A stretch of 64,000 nt of DNA from Membranipora membranacea (taxonomy: Eukaryota; Bryozoa; Gymnolaemata; Cheilostomatida; Membraniporidae), in NCBI GenBank assembly GCA_914767715.1, contig OU612071.1, positions 5,208,001 to 5,272,000 on the forward strand, read 5' to 3'. Shown here one piece after another: positions 1 to 12,742 of this stretch (its first letter is position 1; every line of letters starts with the position of its first letter). Below the pieces are notes generated by a model. That model saw only the letters and a program-made list of their open reading frames with translations, had not been told where the DNA came from and did no database searches. Both the position numbers and the translations under genes were made by a program.

Positions 1-1446
1 CATCTTGCATTATTTAGCAGAATCGTTGAGGCTGCGTATGGCAGCCAGTTTGATTTTTGTATTTCTTAGCTGTGTACTGGCTTGAAGTTGATACAGTTAT
101 GTCATGTAAGGTCTTGTGAGGTGATTCATTGATAGAAGTGCACTTGTTGTTGTTATGAAATTGATTGAACTAACCACATACTAGGCATTATTTGAAAGGC
201 TGTGGTCAAATATTGGTTTAACATCAAACTGTGAAATAGGCTAAGATCATAAAGTTTTGCTAGCAATCCTAGAATAATTTTGAGGGTTACACATACATTT
301 TTCATGTTAGCTTCTGAGCACAGAGAGTGATAAACCCTTTTTCATGACAGAAATCCTTAGATGATGGGCTACAAGTTGATATAAGTTTCATCCCAGTCAA
401 AGACTGTGCATAGAAATACTCGAATATAATCGAGTAGTTCTGTTGACGGATATTACTTCGGCTCAGGGATGAAAGTGAAAATGTAAGCATCAACTTCACA
501 TTTCTGCACACAGTATTTGTGTGCATATCGGATCACTCTCAACATGATAAAAATCTCCCCAGCAGCCCGTTAAATTATTTATAAAGTGAAGCACTCAAAG
601 TTAAATAATACCCGGCCTAGCTTCACTCATTCTTAGTGGCTGCAAATAAAAGTATTAGACAGTGTGTCTATTGACAGAGAGGTGTTACTAAGTTTTTTAC
701 CCAGCATGAAAAGAAGGTCAATCGTTGACTGTATTATCTCAGTGTGATCCCTGTTGAACACTGACACAGTGTACTGCAGTAGCCGAAATGTTATTGGAAA
801 TGATCAAAGGATGCCACCAAACTCTCCCCTAATAAACAAAAATGGACCTGCAGGCTCTTTGATTTATGTTTATAATTCAAAGATAATTGTGATGTTCTCT
901 TCTCTGAGACAGATAGAGCTACATGGCTTTTGTTCATGGTACCACTGAAACTGAACTAAATTTGTTTTGAATTCCTCGGTTCCACACATTGCTGATAAGC
1001 TGATAAGGGTGCTGTAGTCGGGATTTACAGTGGATTATATATGTCATGTTAGATTTTTTCCTCCCGCCTGCAATTAATGTTTAAGAAATTATGCTGTCAG
1101 GGTTCCATGAAATGTTAATAAAGTTTTGTTATCGGTGATAGAAACAAAAACAAAAACAAAAACAAAAACAAAAACAAAAACAAAAACAAACAAAAACGAA
1201 TATTCAGACGCAAAGCCAATTTTTTCACTGGAGCTAAGAACATCAATGTGCAGCAGGGACCAAGTTGAAATCTTGACAGAACACCGCCATCTGCATCCTA
1301 CAGACGTGATTGATCACAATAGTTAAATTAGAAAGGATTCGTCAATAATAATATAGACAATGCCACTTTTTCTAAAATTACCTGTATTGCAATGTTCGCG
1401 TTAACCTGGTCACACTATGAAATCCAGAGAACTGTGTTACACACAA
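1..1446. other. intergenic, no gene recognised
   Basis: No exon chain with acceptable splice sites and no recognisable protein was found on either strand. The only structure is a short (CAAAAA)n run near 1143-1197. Open frames here are short and of unremarkable composition. Confidence 0.6.
1143..1197. repeat. (CAAAAA)n microsatellite
   Basis: About nine consecutive copies of a 6-base unit (C followed by five A) are directly visible. It creates a Lys/Thr-rich chance reading frame that should not be taken as a gene. Confidence 0.95.
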
Positions 1447-2038
1447 GGCCACGTGACTTTGATATAGCCTGTGATTTTTGTCAGTTGGTGGGGGTGGGCG
1501 AGAAGAGAAGAGAAGAATGAGTATAGAGGGGAACCATCAATGTAATCTCATGATACTTTTTCGATGTGTTATTTTTCACAGCAACTGGATTAATCACATT
1601 AAAGTAAACTGAATAATATGCCCAGCCATGGAATTGCAAAAACAGTTGATGTAATATGTCAATTGAAATGTGATAACGACTAAACCTATACTGATAGTTA
1701 TTGTTATAGTTATTGGGGGTGGTGTGTGAAACTATCAAAAAGTATTTGGTCTTGAGAGAGCCGAAACGACCACGCCTTGATTCACTTTTTAACATGATGT
1801 TGAAAGCCAAATTGACTAAATTTTTACCACATTTCTAATGATACATTATTTTTTCCCCACATGGTCTCAGTCGGGTTACCACGTAGATGTCACTGTAGCG
1901 CATTGTGATTTGTGTCAAAAAAACACATAGGAAAAGGATCATGAGATTACATTGATGGTTCCCCCCTATCTCTTTCACTCATCTCCCACCCCACCCACTG
2001 ACAAAAATCACCGGCTATATCAAAGTCACGTGGCCTTA
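1447..2038. mobile_element. foldback / MITE-like element with ~100-bp terminal inverted repeats
   Basis: The sequence at about 1447-1554 (starting AAGGCCACGTGACTTTGAT) is repeated in inverted orientation at about 1939-2038. The arms share the AACCATCAATGTAATCTCAT segment and the purine-rich GGTGGG tract. The loop of about 385 bp encodes no transposase. This is the structure of a non-autonomous DNA transposon; the family is unknown to me. Confidence 0.75.
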
Positions 2039-2890
2039 TGGTGTTACAAGTTACATGAAAATATTCCTATAATAGAGACCTATTCAATATGTGAGAAGAT
2101 AAGTTGCAGGAGAAAGTACCTCTTTGTAAGGCCGAGTGTTTCGTAAATCTTTAGTGATTCCAGCTGCGCCAGAAGTTCTTCCGCGCCTCATGTCCTCAGC
2201 CAAGAGATATATGAAAGACCCATCATAGCATTTAAAAATGGAAAAAAAGCGAGAAAACGTAACTAACCATGAAGAAAGTAACGATATGTTCATCATAGCA
2301 TGGATGCCCGAATGATGTCAATGCCCTTAACAACAACATTATGGACACTACTGCTACAAGTCCATAGCCGCCAAAAACAAATTGATTTGATAAGGCTCAC
2401 AAAATAGGTAAGCATCCATTAAGCAACTTTGTATTTAGAGCTAATGAGTGGCACTGTGAAAAGGGCAAGCTCCGTCCCAAGGATCAGAACCTGTTTTTGT
2501 TTGTTCTCTGTATACATGCAGCGAAACGGCGGTCTGGCAGCGACAGCTTCACTTTTCAGTTGGATCATCATTTATATGGTGTCAATGCTCGCGTAAAAAA
2601 AATGATGACTTTCAATGAATGTTTAAAACTGGCAACTTCTACATAGAACAACAATTTAAAAGTAGGCCTGCGACTGTCATCGTACTTACCATACAATCGG
2701 TACATCCTCCGCTGACCTGATATCATCATGAGACTCAAAATGACTGCCTGGTGGTGTATTTATTTAGTAAGAAGAGAACATACATATTTCCTAGCTCGTA
2801 AAAGTCGATTCAATCTATGTCAGCAGGTCAGAATTCAATCGTTCTCAATTTATAGCAACTTCCCTATCCAGTTCTCAGTGGTTGCTGCAT
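2039..2890. other. intergenic, nothing recognised
   Basis: No exon, RNA gene or clear repeat was seen on either strand. Confidence 0.5.
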
Positions 2891-2894
2891 AGTG

Positions 2895-3102
2895 ATGGCA
2901 ACGAGACGGGACGATTCCCGGTCTCGCGAGACTTGTCTCCTCGGAACAGTATCTCGTCTCGTCGAGACAGACAACTCTTATTAGTCGAGACTACTGGCAT
3001 TGTAAATGGTAGTAGCTGGTCAAAACATTGCCTTCACCCAGACTCGAACCAGTGACCTAGTGATCAGTAGTCCAAGCTCTTACCCACTACACCACGGTTA
3101 TT
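2895..3102 (-). mobile_element. tRNA-derived SINE
   Basis: Read on the minus strand, 3102 to about 3035 looks like a tRNA head, with an A-box-like TGGTGTAGTGGG and a B-box-like GGTTCGAGTC. It continues into a body rich in GAGAC/GTCTC words (about 2905-2990). A genuine tRNA gene is unlikely because the acceptor arms do not pair and the tRNA part runs into non-tRNA sequence, as in a Pol III SINE. Confidence 0.65.
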
Positions 3103-3454
3103 ATTAATTATTAATATAATGGAATGATAGTTATTAGTCATGGTTTTGCTGCAAATATTTAACGGAAATGTTATCTGATTGGCTGTCTGTTTTGATTGAT
3201 AAGTCAAGGCCATATCTATGTAAACAACTTCTGTTAAAAAAATGGAATGGATGATCAATGTGGAGCTTTCTCATTGATTTGGACCTGGGGCAAGAGGGAG
3301 AAGGGATACAATGACTAATGGGGTATCAAATTGTATAAATATGAGGAGATAGTTGAGCCTAAGCATATCCAGAAGCTGAATAACTGGACTGGTTGGTATA
3401 ATAAACAAGAAGAAACAGCTTCTGCTGCGCTAGGAACCCATTTAGATGCTTATC

Positions 3455-3990
3455 GGACAACCGCCGGCATCCGGTTGGCCGTCGGACAACCGCCGGATAC
3501 CAAATAGGCATCCGGTTGCATAAAATGTGTCCGGACACAAATTTGACGGAGGCAGATGGGTTTGTCGCAGAGAAGGCTGAGTTGTGGACACTCATCATCC
3601 AAGCAAAAGACCCATCCAGATGGGGTGGTTACAGCAAATATCACTGCTCCAAGCCCATCCGGAGGGGTATTTGACAATCAAGAGCTGCTAAATGGCCAAC
3701 CGGATGGGTCATTGGCAATCAAGCATTGCTAAATGGCCATCCGGATGGGTTTGTCGCAGCTAATATTATTGCTGCTCCAAGCCCATCCGGATGGGTATTT
3801 GGCAATCAAGTGTTGCTAAACGGCAATCCGGATGGGTATTTGGCAATCAAAATTTTGCTAAATGGCCATCCAGATGGGTTTGTGACAGCCACACTTCAAT
3901 TCGATTGATAGTAGGCGAAGTGGATGGCCAGTTAGCACTGCCGGATGGGTATTTGGCACAAGCGGTTGGCCCTTTTGGAGAGAAGTGTGG
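3455..3990. repeat. CCGGATGGG minisatellite, ~41-47 bp unit
   Basis: The core ATCCGGATGGGT followed by TTTGGCAATCAA and TTGCTAAATGGCCA recurs at about 3699, 3740, 3787, 3828 and 3870, with degenerate copies outward to about 3455 and 3990. Spacing is 41-47 bp. The core is self-complementary (CATCCGGATG) and contains a CpG. Confidence 0.85.
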
Positions 3991-4059
3991 CAGATGGCCA
4001 TTTACCGGACACATTTTTAGCACAACAGCTTCTCCATGGTTTAATTTTTTATTTATCAC

Positions 4060-7000
4060 TGTAGGCCTATGGTTTAGATTGGCTGAGGAGGATTACAGTA
4101 GGATTATACCAATAAATCATTAGTACAAATTTGGGATATGGCAATCATGTGTGGCAGGCTTTTATTTGTACGAAATTTAATTTGCAAGAATTGGGGGAAA
4201 TTTGCACGAGCATGTGGCCTTAGCTTAAATCCTTTGCTCACTTGGAGAGCTAGCATTTGCTCGGTACTCATATGCAACATTAAATATTTAACTATTTATC
4301 AGTGCTACTTATTACTGAAGATATAAAGATCAAGTATCATCATTTTGGTAGTACAACCAATGACTATGACATGACACTCCCGCTGTTCCCTGTCCACAGC
4401 AATTCAAGCGTGAAAACGAGTGTTTGTCATTTTAGGATGCTGTGCTCGCTTGCTCTGTTTATATAAGATTACAATGTAGAAATGATTTCTTTCTGCAGAT
4501 ATAGCCTTACTTATTTCAGATTTGCCTGAGAATGGTTCATGCAATTCTCTTTTTTTTTTTCATATGTTACCAGAACATATGGGCCACGGTCTAGGCATTT
4601 ATTCATGTAGTCAGTCAATGGATTCTGCAGATATATTTGATTTAGTGGCTAACATTCCTTTGTGAGATGATTAAGACAAGGTACACACAATACTAGATAG
4701 CCCTTACATCAAACAGAGTTTCCTATGACCAACAGTCATTCTAAGCTGACCAAAGGAAGGTGTCAGATTTATGAAATTTGTCATTCACAAGCTGAAAACT
4801 AGATAAAAACAGCCCAAAAACAGCCTTCTTTTCTCCCTCCCCCTCCAACATAATCTTTTTGTGAACCATGAAAATAATCATTATTACCAATCACCTCAAT
4901 CAAGATATTTACTTGAGAACATTTGCTCCAATTTAAGAGGTAAATGTGGCTATAGAGACGGCCCAAAAAGTGTCCAGTTCATAGCGCCATATGGACATGT
5001 CTCTTCTATACATATGCTAAGCAAAAATTACCCAACCATCTGCATGAATGATGGGGCTTTTATTTTAGATTGAGCTTAGCGTTATAACATGAAAACTCAG
5101 GTCCATACTCTAGTACTCGACTACATCAGTGAAACTCCACCCATAATCTCAGCTATCATATAGTTAGCCTACCAGGCGTTTAGTCGCTGGCAAAATAGTA
5201 AGTAGTAAGATCACCACAGTTGCATTATATCACCTTCCCTTGGTAGTCAAACTATCGTTAGTCATGTTTCCCCTCAAACGCTATGATAAGGCCGATGTCA
5301 CTTAGTTGATCCTACAGTGTACTTTATAGTTTTTTACCAAATCTTGCAATAAGATCCTACGATATCCTCTCGAGTAAGATCCATACTAACTCGATACTCA
5401 AAAATTTGAATTCATTTTCAAAGAAACTGATCTGTGCATTGACATAGACTGCACTTATTCAGTAACATTGATAGTCCATGTTTAGATGTGCTGAGTAACT
5501 GCGGTGCACAAATGGACAAGATCTGATGCCACAAAATAGAAAGCTTCTCCAAGTCACCCACTGCTAACACATTTCAATACTACTCTCTAGGAGGCCGTCA
5601 AATTCATTTGGATTTTTTATCACCCTGAAGACTGAAATAACTAGATAACACATTTGTTTACATGGATCTACTTTAAGACATGCAAATACTAGTTTTTGAT
5701 GTAAAGAGAACTGTTTATCTGAGTAAGTCTTGTGTGTCAAAACATCTTAAAGTTTGTAAAGATTTCTAAAAAAAATCCTCAAAACTCAAAATCACTTGTT
5801 TGTAATCATCACATGATTTTGATTTTTACATCATTGAGATGCCTGAAATGTCTAGATCTAAAATATTTTTATTTGAAGTTTCAGTGAAATTTGGAAATAC
5901 ATAATTTTCATGAAAAACAAACAGGCTACCTGTGTAAATTTTGAATTTCCTATTGAAATTCTATTGAAAGCCACTAATCATAAAGCTCATAATTGAAGCG
6001 TAACACTCGTTTTCATGCGGCCGCTTGCCTATTCAACTGAAGACCGCAGTCTGATAGGAGTGTCATATCTTAGTATTTATAATCTTTGGTACAACCATCC
6101 AAATTCAATTCACTCAATCACAAACAGGATACTCAGAGAAGACACATTGTAAAAGAAAACCACTTAGCCTACTGAGTGCATTAATCCATGAAATAATCTG
6201 ACATCGGTAGCAATAACTCTCCTGATTATTCAACTAGCAAACCTAATAATATTGACACACATCTCCAGAATTTATTACCAAGAATACAAAGCACAACAGA
6301 CCTATCCCTAAACCTGTGTCGTGTGTCCTTACTTTGTGATGATCTAGTTATTAGGGCAAACAGCACAACCGCTTTACCAAGTTTACCAGTGATACCATAA
6401 CTTCAGCAGAAATTCTGGGCCAATTTCAGAAATGGTATGGTGTTTACAAACCTGTTAATCGAGAAAGAAACAATAAGGATACATAATCAGTTTCACTGTT
6501 TAATGACAAATACCAAATAACTATAGCAGATGTACAGCTGCTAATCTCAGAACGGAATAAAATATCTCACTTATCATCCACCTGGCATTATTCACTAAGC
6601 TGATAATCAGGTAAACCCAACCAAAATAATAAAACATAGGTAGCTGTAATTTATGTACCAGATTATAATCCACAAGAAGTTTTGCCAATGCATTCGGTGA
6701 ATTCTATCACATTGACTAGACTTAACCATTAATCCATGGGATAGGCTGTGCCTGATTATCATCTACTCACCATGACTTAGTCTTTCTGTTTATGCATTCA
6801 CTTTGTACAAGGAACAGCAGTTACTCCTTGCTTTGAATAGGTAGTTTATAAAATCGGCACAGTGGACTGGGCAACAAACAAACTTGACACAAATGAGGCA
6901 AAACGAAGGCAGTTGATGATGCAAATGACCTCGTTAAAATTACTGACTCTGACATTGGTAGAAGCAACTCTCCTGATCATCCAACTAGCATACCACATAT

Positions 7001-7900
7001 AATTGGCAGACGCCGTCATAATTTAGTACCAGGAATAGAACACATCAGACCTATCCCTGACCTTACATCAAGTGTCCTTACTCCTTACTGGTGCTGATCT
7101 AATTATAAGGGCAAACAGCAGATGTTTACCAGCGACCCCGCAACATAAGTTGGCATCTTATGATCACTCACTCCAAGTGCCTGATTGTATGTATCCTCAT
7201 TTTATCAGCTCGACACCAAATACGGCTAGAAAACTATCAAACAACTCACACGACTTCCTAACAGCGCAGTTGAATTTGCATAATAGGTTAGGTTCAAATT
7301 ATTAAAACATCACAACGTTTGGCCAAATTTTACATACACTCAATATTTTAAATATACCTAAAGGAAATACCCTGTTCAAATACAGCTGAGGATATGGGTG
7401 CTCTGTAAGCCATCGTAACAGGTCTGGTCACCGAAATCTAGAGAGCAATTTATAGGGCACTGTGAATGAATTATATTGGTTTTTCAGAGTTCAGATCATC
7501 ATCATCATTATCAACTGCGCCATCCTGATTTTATGTTTCATATATTACAACATCAAAATGTTTCTTTATAAGCATACAAGTAGACCATACTGAGAGGAAT
7601 TCCTCATCTTATATGAATGGAGGAGTATTATGCTCATAGTCCAAAGTACCCTGAGTTGCTCAAGTTTAACCCAAAAAACAAGTAATTCGGAATGAATCTG
7701 AGTGCTTGCGAGTCCTGACAACAATTATATGCAGTGTCAAAGAAGGGAATTTTCTAGAGTTATGCGACCATGGTTTATGATTAATTCAGAGAGAGGATAA
7801 CTCTGATAAAATAGAAAAACTTAGTGTAGACAACGCATCGTAAAATCATAGCGAAATACCATTATAAAAGGGCCATCAAAATGTGTAAGGGACAGTTTTC
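4060..7900. other. intergenic, nothing recognised
   Basis: AT-rich sequence without an exon chain. Similar phrases at 6190-6330 and 6960-7090 (unit containing CAACTAGCA and CAGACCTATCCCT, about 770 bp apart) suggest an old direct duplication. No gene is supported. Confidence 0.5.
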
Positions 7901-7966
7901 TTATCTTAGATATAAGCTCCCTATGATGGTTGCTAAAAAAATTGGAATTTTGCTAATATCGGTAAT

Positions 7967-8038
7967 GGTGGTGGTGGTGGTGGTGGTGTCGGTGGTAATG
8001 GTGGTGGTGTGGTGGTGGTGGTGGTGGTGGTGGTGTTG
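7967..8038. repeat. (GGT)n trinucleotide microsatellite
   Basis: An interrupted run of GGT repeats is directly visible. The poly-Pro/Thr frame on the minus strand is a product of this repeat. Confidence 0.95.
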
Positions 8039-8039
8039 T

Positions 8040-9480
8040 TCACCCTAGTCATGGGAGGAGCATCCATCACAATTGTCATCGAAGAGAAGGAAAAACTACA
8101 AGGTATGAGATAATCACAAATATGAGACAATCTGACAACCGAGGTCAAGATTAAATTGGCCTTCATATACCTGCCCACTGTGTCAGTGTTGAAGACAAGG
8201 AGGTGTCATATCTTGCTAACCAAACTTTTTATATTGATGATAATCCAGTGTGGCGATACGTCAGACAGGCTGAAAGTTTCAGTGAGCTGCAACAACTTTG
8301 TATCCAACGGTGTCTTCGACCATATGACTACACTGCTTTTATGTTCTGAAAGCTTGAATTCATCTGTGTGCTTTGTGTGTAGAAGGCTACTAGCGTATCT
8401 ATATAATTATAAGTAACTATATAGATATCATCATGATCATCAGTGGAGGGCAAATTTATTTCAATTTTGAGTGAAACAGAATATGAAATTCTTCATGTTG
8501 CAGTTGTCCTTCTCCCGCTTACATCAAAACTTGCCTGACCATTTTGAAGTAAGATCTTTCCTCTAATACCAAGCATTCACATGGACAGATAATTAGACAA
8601 TTAGATGTGTCAATGAAACTAAAAGACTTGACAATGTTCTATATGGGAACAACACACATAAAGTAAATGCTGGACTGTCATAAGTCCTCATAGAATGACT
8701 CAATGGTCAATCGGTCTAGTTATTATATTTAGGCAGCTTTGATACTAGTCCCTACATAATGAAGGTTTTTATATATCGGCAGCTGTGATTTTCTGGTATT
8801 CGTTGTTCAGTTGACCACTTCATACTGATTGTTGTCATTCCTACAACCGTAAAAAATAAATGAGGCGATTGCATTCCCTTAAAAAGTGGAGAGCAACTCC
8901 TAATTCACTCTGAGAATGTGTGTTGGCAAGCATTAGTATGAGCTGGGCTGGTATAAAACGCCCGAGGTGCCTGGATATTAGATATTGGCAGTTCATATTG
9001 ATTTATATATTCATTTCATCAACGTCAGTCAGACATTGCGCCGTCTCCACATGTGTTTGCTCCCAAGCATTTAGCGACAGTGATGGATAATTGGGTTTAT
9101 TTCAGGGATACCTTTTATATGTGGTGTGTCAGAAAGCATATGAGCGGCCTATTGGCTAAGATCAAAGTGTCACTGCCAATGGTCGATTAGTGCCAGTTCA
9201 GTTTTGGCAGCTTGCTGCACACTTATGATTAGGAGGTCTTCTATGGCCTCACCTCTAGGATTCATTCTAGTTTTCTAGAATGTATCACATTCTCAGTATG
9301 AGGATTAGGGCACCTTCTGTTTCTTAGCAAACAGCAAGAAAGCATATGAACGGGTTAGTATGGGCTGTCTTCTGAAAGTAAGTACAACTAATAAAATATA
9401 TGTTGCAAATCAGCATAACAATCATAATAAATAAAAAACATGAGCTTATGGAAATAGTGTGTTGAGTTGAAAGGATCAAA
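8040..9480. other. upstream intergenic region
   Basis: No coding exon was recognised. A TATAAAA at about 8951, in a relatively GC-rich setting, could be an isolated core promoter, but nothing downstream confirms it. Confidence 0.4.
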
Positions 9481-9487
9481 GTCATAC

Positions 9488-9495
9488 TATATAAA
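9488..9495 (+). promoter_or_regulatory. possible TATA box of the cysteine-rich secreted protein gene
   Basis: TATATAAA lies 241 bp upstream of the initiator ATG at 9736. The distance would require a 5' leader of about 210 bases. It is only a sequence match. Confidence 0.3.
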
Positions 9496-9735
9496 CATCA
9501 CTGTGAAGCTAACTTCGTGAGAGTTATATGCATTTGATTGGGGTGATGATCGGAGTATTTCACCTATTTTTGACCGTAAAGTAAATTAGTTGATAGAAAG
9601 CTAGTAAGTTGTTTCAATCCCCATCTAGCCAAGAATGTCCGCCCCTGTAAAGATAACAACTCTAATGCAGACAGTTAATACTCCATTTGGCATGCAGGGT
9701 GCCAGCTCCACATTGACCTAAAACTGCTCAAAAAC

Positions 9736-11704
9736 ATGGGTTGCTTGAATTTTGGTTTTCTGGCTGTACTCGTACTGGCCATACTCCAGGTTAGCGTTCA
9801 ACAGGTAAACTTATCTGGGTCACTGCGTGTTGACCCAACTTCCAAATTCTGGATTGTTGGAGAGGAAAGTAGCATGAAGGACGACGCTCCCTCAAAGGCC
9901 TCGTGTCCAGGTGGGTGTTCTTCCAGATTATTTTTTTGCTATTCAATCAATACGGAATGGTTTGAATCATTTTGAGCTTTTAACCACTGCTAACACAGCT
10001 GCGCTTTGCCCAGCAGAGCCAGAGTGTTGTGGCATCAAAACATCTAGCCAGCAGCTTTGCATGGAGTGACATGAACTCTCAAAAAGTAGTGAGTATCTTC
10101 TTCCCCAGCCATCCACCATTAGTGTCAGCAGTGATTTAAGTTCAACAAGTCTAAACAAGTTTGAAAAATTTCCAGCCACCTCATTTGCTGTCAAATGCAT
10201 TGTCTTTCTGTCAATTACTTTCACTGGTCAACCCACATTAAGGCGAAACACTCAACTCCTCTTCTTCAATATTACAGATGGATACTATGCAGCAGAGTGC
10301 CTATGCGAGGATACTCAGACTTGTGACGGTGCAGCATTCCAAGCAGATACTCAGACTTGTATTACTTATAACTATCCTAACTACAAGCAGTCAGGAACTA
10401 AAATTACCAAAATACCTATCTACGTCTTATGAATTGCTTTTAAAATTAATTAGCAACAATCCCATCAATCTTTTTCTTCAAATTGTGTAATTTCCTCAGG
10501 ATCTCGGAGGTTAGATTTTAAGTGGAAAATTTCATTGGTTGCCTAATTTCTTGCATTTGCAGCCATCTATGAGGTTGACAATGATAAATTGATCAGCGAC
10601 ATGCCTGTATGATGCATATGTTGAACATATTATTATTTTACTTTCTTCTAGGCTATGGTAAGATGCAAGCTTGGTAAAGGTATGGATGTGAAGATCGTTA
10701 AGAGATTGGTGCCTTCTAATACTCCTGTGTCTTGCCCTGAGGGGTAAGTTAGCATAATTTCAATCCTGTCTGTGTGGTTTTGGAATGATTCAAAAGTGCA
10801 TACAGACCTTTTGAAAATTAAATACTACCGAAAGACCAAAGCATGTTATAGTCAGGCAGTATTTATGATGAATCTGTGTCAGATTTGCGAGGTTAATAAA
10901 ATTCAAATCTCTACTTGGCATGAATTATTTATGTTTGCAGGCAATCTTTTCACCATCAAATTTCCGTGCAAAGAAGCGAATCAAATCTCTTAACCACGCA
11001 AATCTGACAGACCTTTATCATAAGTGATTGCCTGTCTATAACACTCTTTGGTCTTTGGGTAGCCTTTAACTACTGAATTGTTAAATCACTATTTATTTCA
11101 GATAAATAACAGTACAGCTAAGGTATAGCTTAGGTATCATCGAGAGTAACCAACCTATCATGCAGTACTTGGTGCAATATGTATATTAATAGCACACCCA
11201 GATGTAGTTTCTCAGGGATATTGTATTATCTCTGCGTATCATAGCACATCATGTATATACAGCCATAATGCATTTCATGCCATCATCCCAATATCTGTAA
11301 AATTTGGTATAAATACATACACAGTGTTGATACACTACTGTTTTACAGTTTTACAGTAAAATCCACGTTATGAATTTCTTTTCCTATAACTGGCCCCTCT
11401 GGTTGACGATACTGAGCATTCACCCTTGGTTATATACTACATTTTGATCCAGGGAGTTGTGCTATCAGGCTCTGATTGAAAATAAATTAGTTACCTTTAT
11501 TTTTTTTCCACCAGGTATATTATGGAGTCCTGTGCTATCAATGACCCATGGAAACAAGATGGTAAAGTTGACATGAAGAAGGCTTTGAGCGAAAGAGAGC
11601 AGCTTGCATGCTCATGGACACACCCGACAAGAAATCAAGCTACAAGAACTAATACTCTGTATATTATGAGTGCTTCTTGTGTCAGAAACGTTGCTTTTGA
11701 CTGA
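9736..11704 (+). CDS. secreted cysteine-rich two-module protein (PCSK9 C-terminal-domain-like modules)
   Basis: Spliced model: 9736-9910, 10278-10423, 10652-10743, 11515-11704. Intron phases 1, 0 and 2 all agree, giving about 200 aa. Exon 1 encodes a leader peptide with a hydrophobic core FGFLAVLVLAILQVSV. The mature part holds two related modules: SCPDGYYAAEC ... DTQTC ... YAMVRC and SCPEGYIMESC ... REQLACSW ... YIMSASCVRN. Each has SCP(D/E)GY, a paired Cys five residues later, a central Cys and a terminal Cys after a Y-hydrophobic strand. This pattern recalls the cysteine/histidine-rich C-terminal modules of PCSK9 (inference from memory; there is no protease domain). The GT donor at 10424 is weak, so the end of exon 2 is the least certain border. 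Function is unknown; it is predicted to be extracellular. AATAAA follows at 11754. Confidence 0.75.
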
Positions 11705-11753
11705 GTCACTATGATGAGTCGGTTTGATATAGCTATGCTGTTGTCATCATAAT

Positions 11754-11759
11754 AATAAA
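11754..11759 (+). terminator. polyadenylation signal (proximal last exon)
   Basis: AATAAA 50 bp after the TGA at 11702-11704, at the normal place for a terminal exon. Confidence 0.7.
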
Positions 11760-12742
11760 ACAGGAATATCACTTGTTCTACTAGCATTGTATTGATATTG
11801 TATTTTCAATTTAGTTGAAATAAAAACATGAATGCCATCGGAAGGAAAAGGGAAATTATCCTTGGTTGTTAAATGTGTTTCGGCCATAGAGACATTTGTG
11901 GGTGCCTCGTTCTTGTTGTTCTTGTGGTTGAGGTGGATGCTATGGTTGTTGTATAGTTCCTATGTTTGATGGAATTGTTGCCGATGCTATCACTAATCGT
12001 GTTTGTTGTAATGGTTGATTTGGTTGCGAGTACTTTCGACCTAATGTTTCATTATATCAAAAAGACGGGAAAAAACTGATTTACTTCAGTTAAAGGGATA
12101 ATACACTTCTGATCTCTGTTTGGCAGCCAATGGAGCACAGAAAAATGTATGTACATACATAAACTCCTTATTTGCAATTCAAAACCCCTTGTTCTGCTCA
12201 AATGTGCATTCTAAATTGTAGTTGTGCATCTCCAACAAGAAATAAGACAACTAACAGAATTGCTTGTGAACTGAAAAAAGCTGATTTTGTGAGCAGTTGT
12301 GTGCTCCTACCTCTTGGTTAGTGTCTCAATTATACAGATACTCATGAGTACGCATGTGCAATAATGATGACCTTTGGACTTTAGCTCGTTTTTTTCTAAC
12401 AGCCCAGCTTTACACTTTTATTACCATAACCATAACCATTTCGACTTTGACTGATCATACAGACCCTTCTGATCAGGACTATAAATAATGGAGGTCTTCT
12501 GTATGTACAACACCACGTGCATGCAGATTTAAGAACCCTCCTGTATAGTATAGCTCTATACAGGAGGATGCTGTCAACCTTGTAGCGCTATGCTTCACAC
12601 TGGGTTAAAGCTGTCAGTGGTTGAAAAGTTGTCACTATTAACCTCGGTGTAGTCATCGTCTACCTATTCATGTTCAACTAAGAATGTACCAGTTACGGAG
12701 TTTTCAAGTTGGCAAACAATAAATTAAATTACATCTTTTAAA
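11760..12742. other. intergenic, nothing recognised
   Basis: No exon-like segment or clear repeat was identified between the proximal last exon and the isolated minus-strand exon. Confidence 0.5.

Noticed and set aside
1126-1326. Lys/Thr-rich frame.
   Set aside because: Produced by the (CAAAAA)n microsatellite.
7933-8178. Proline/threonine-rich frame on the minus strand.
   Set aside because: Produced by the (GGT)n microsatellite.
9999-10090. Possible extra exon of the cysteine-rich gene (reads ALCPAEPECCGIK in one frame).
   Set aside because: The Cys-rich frame meets a TGA before a usable donor, and the frame that is open to the good GTGAGT donor at 10091 has the wrong phase for exon 1. 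Skipping it gives a fully consistent model.
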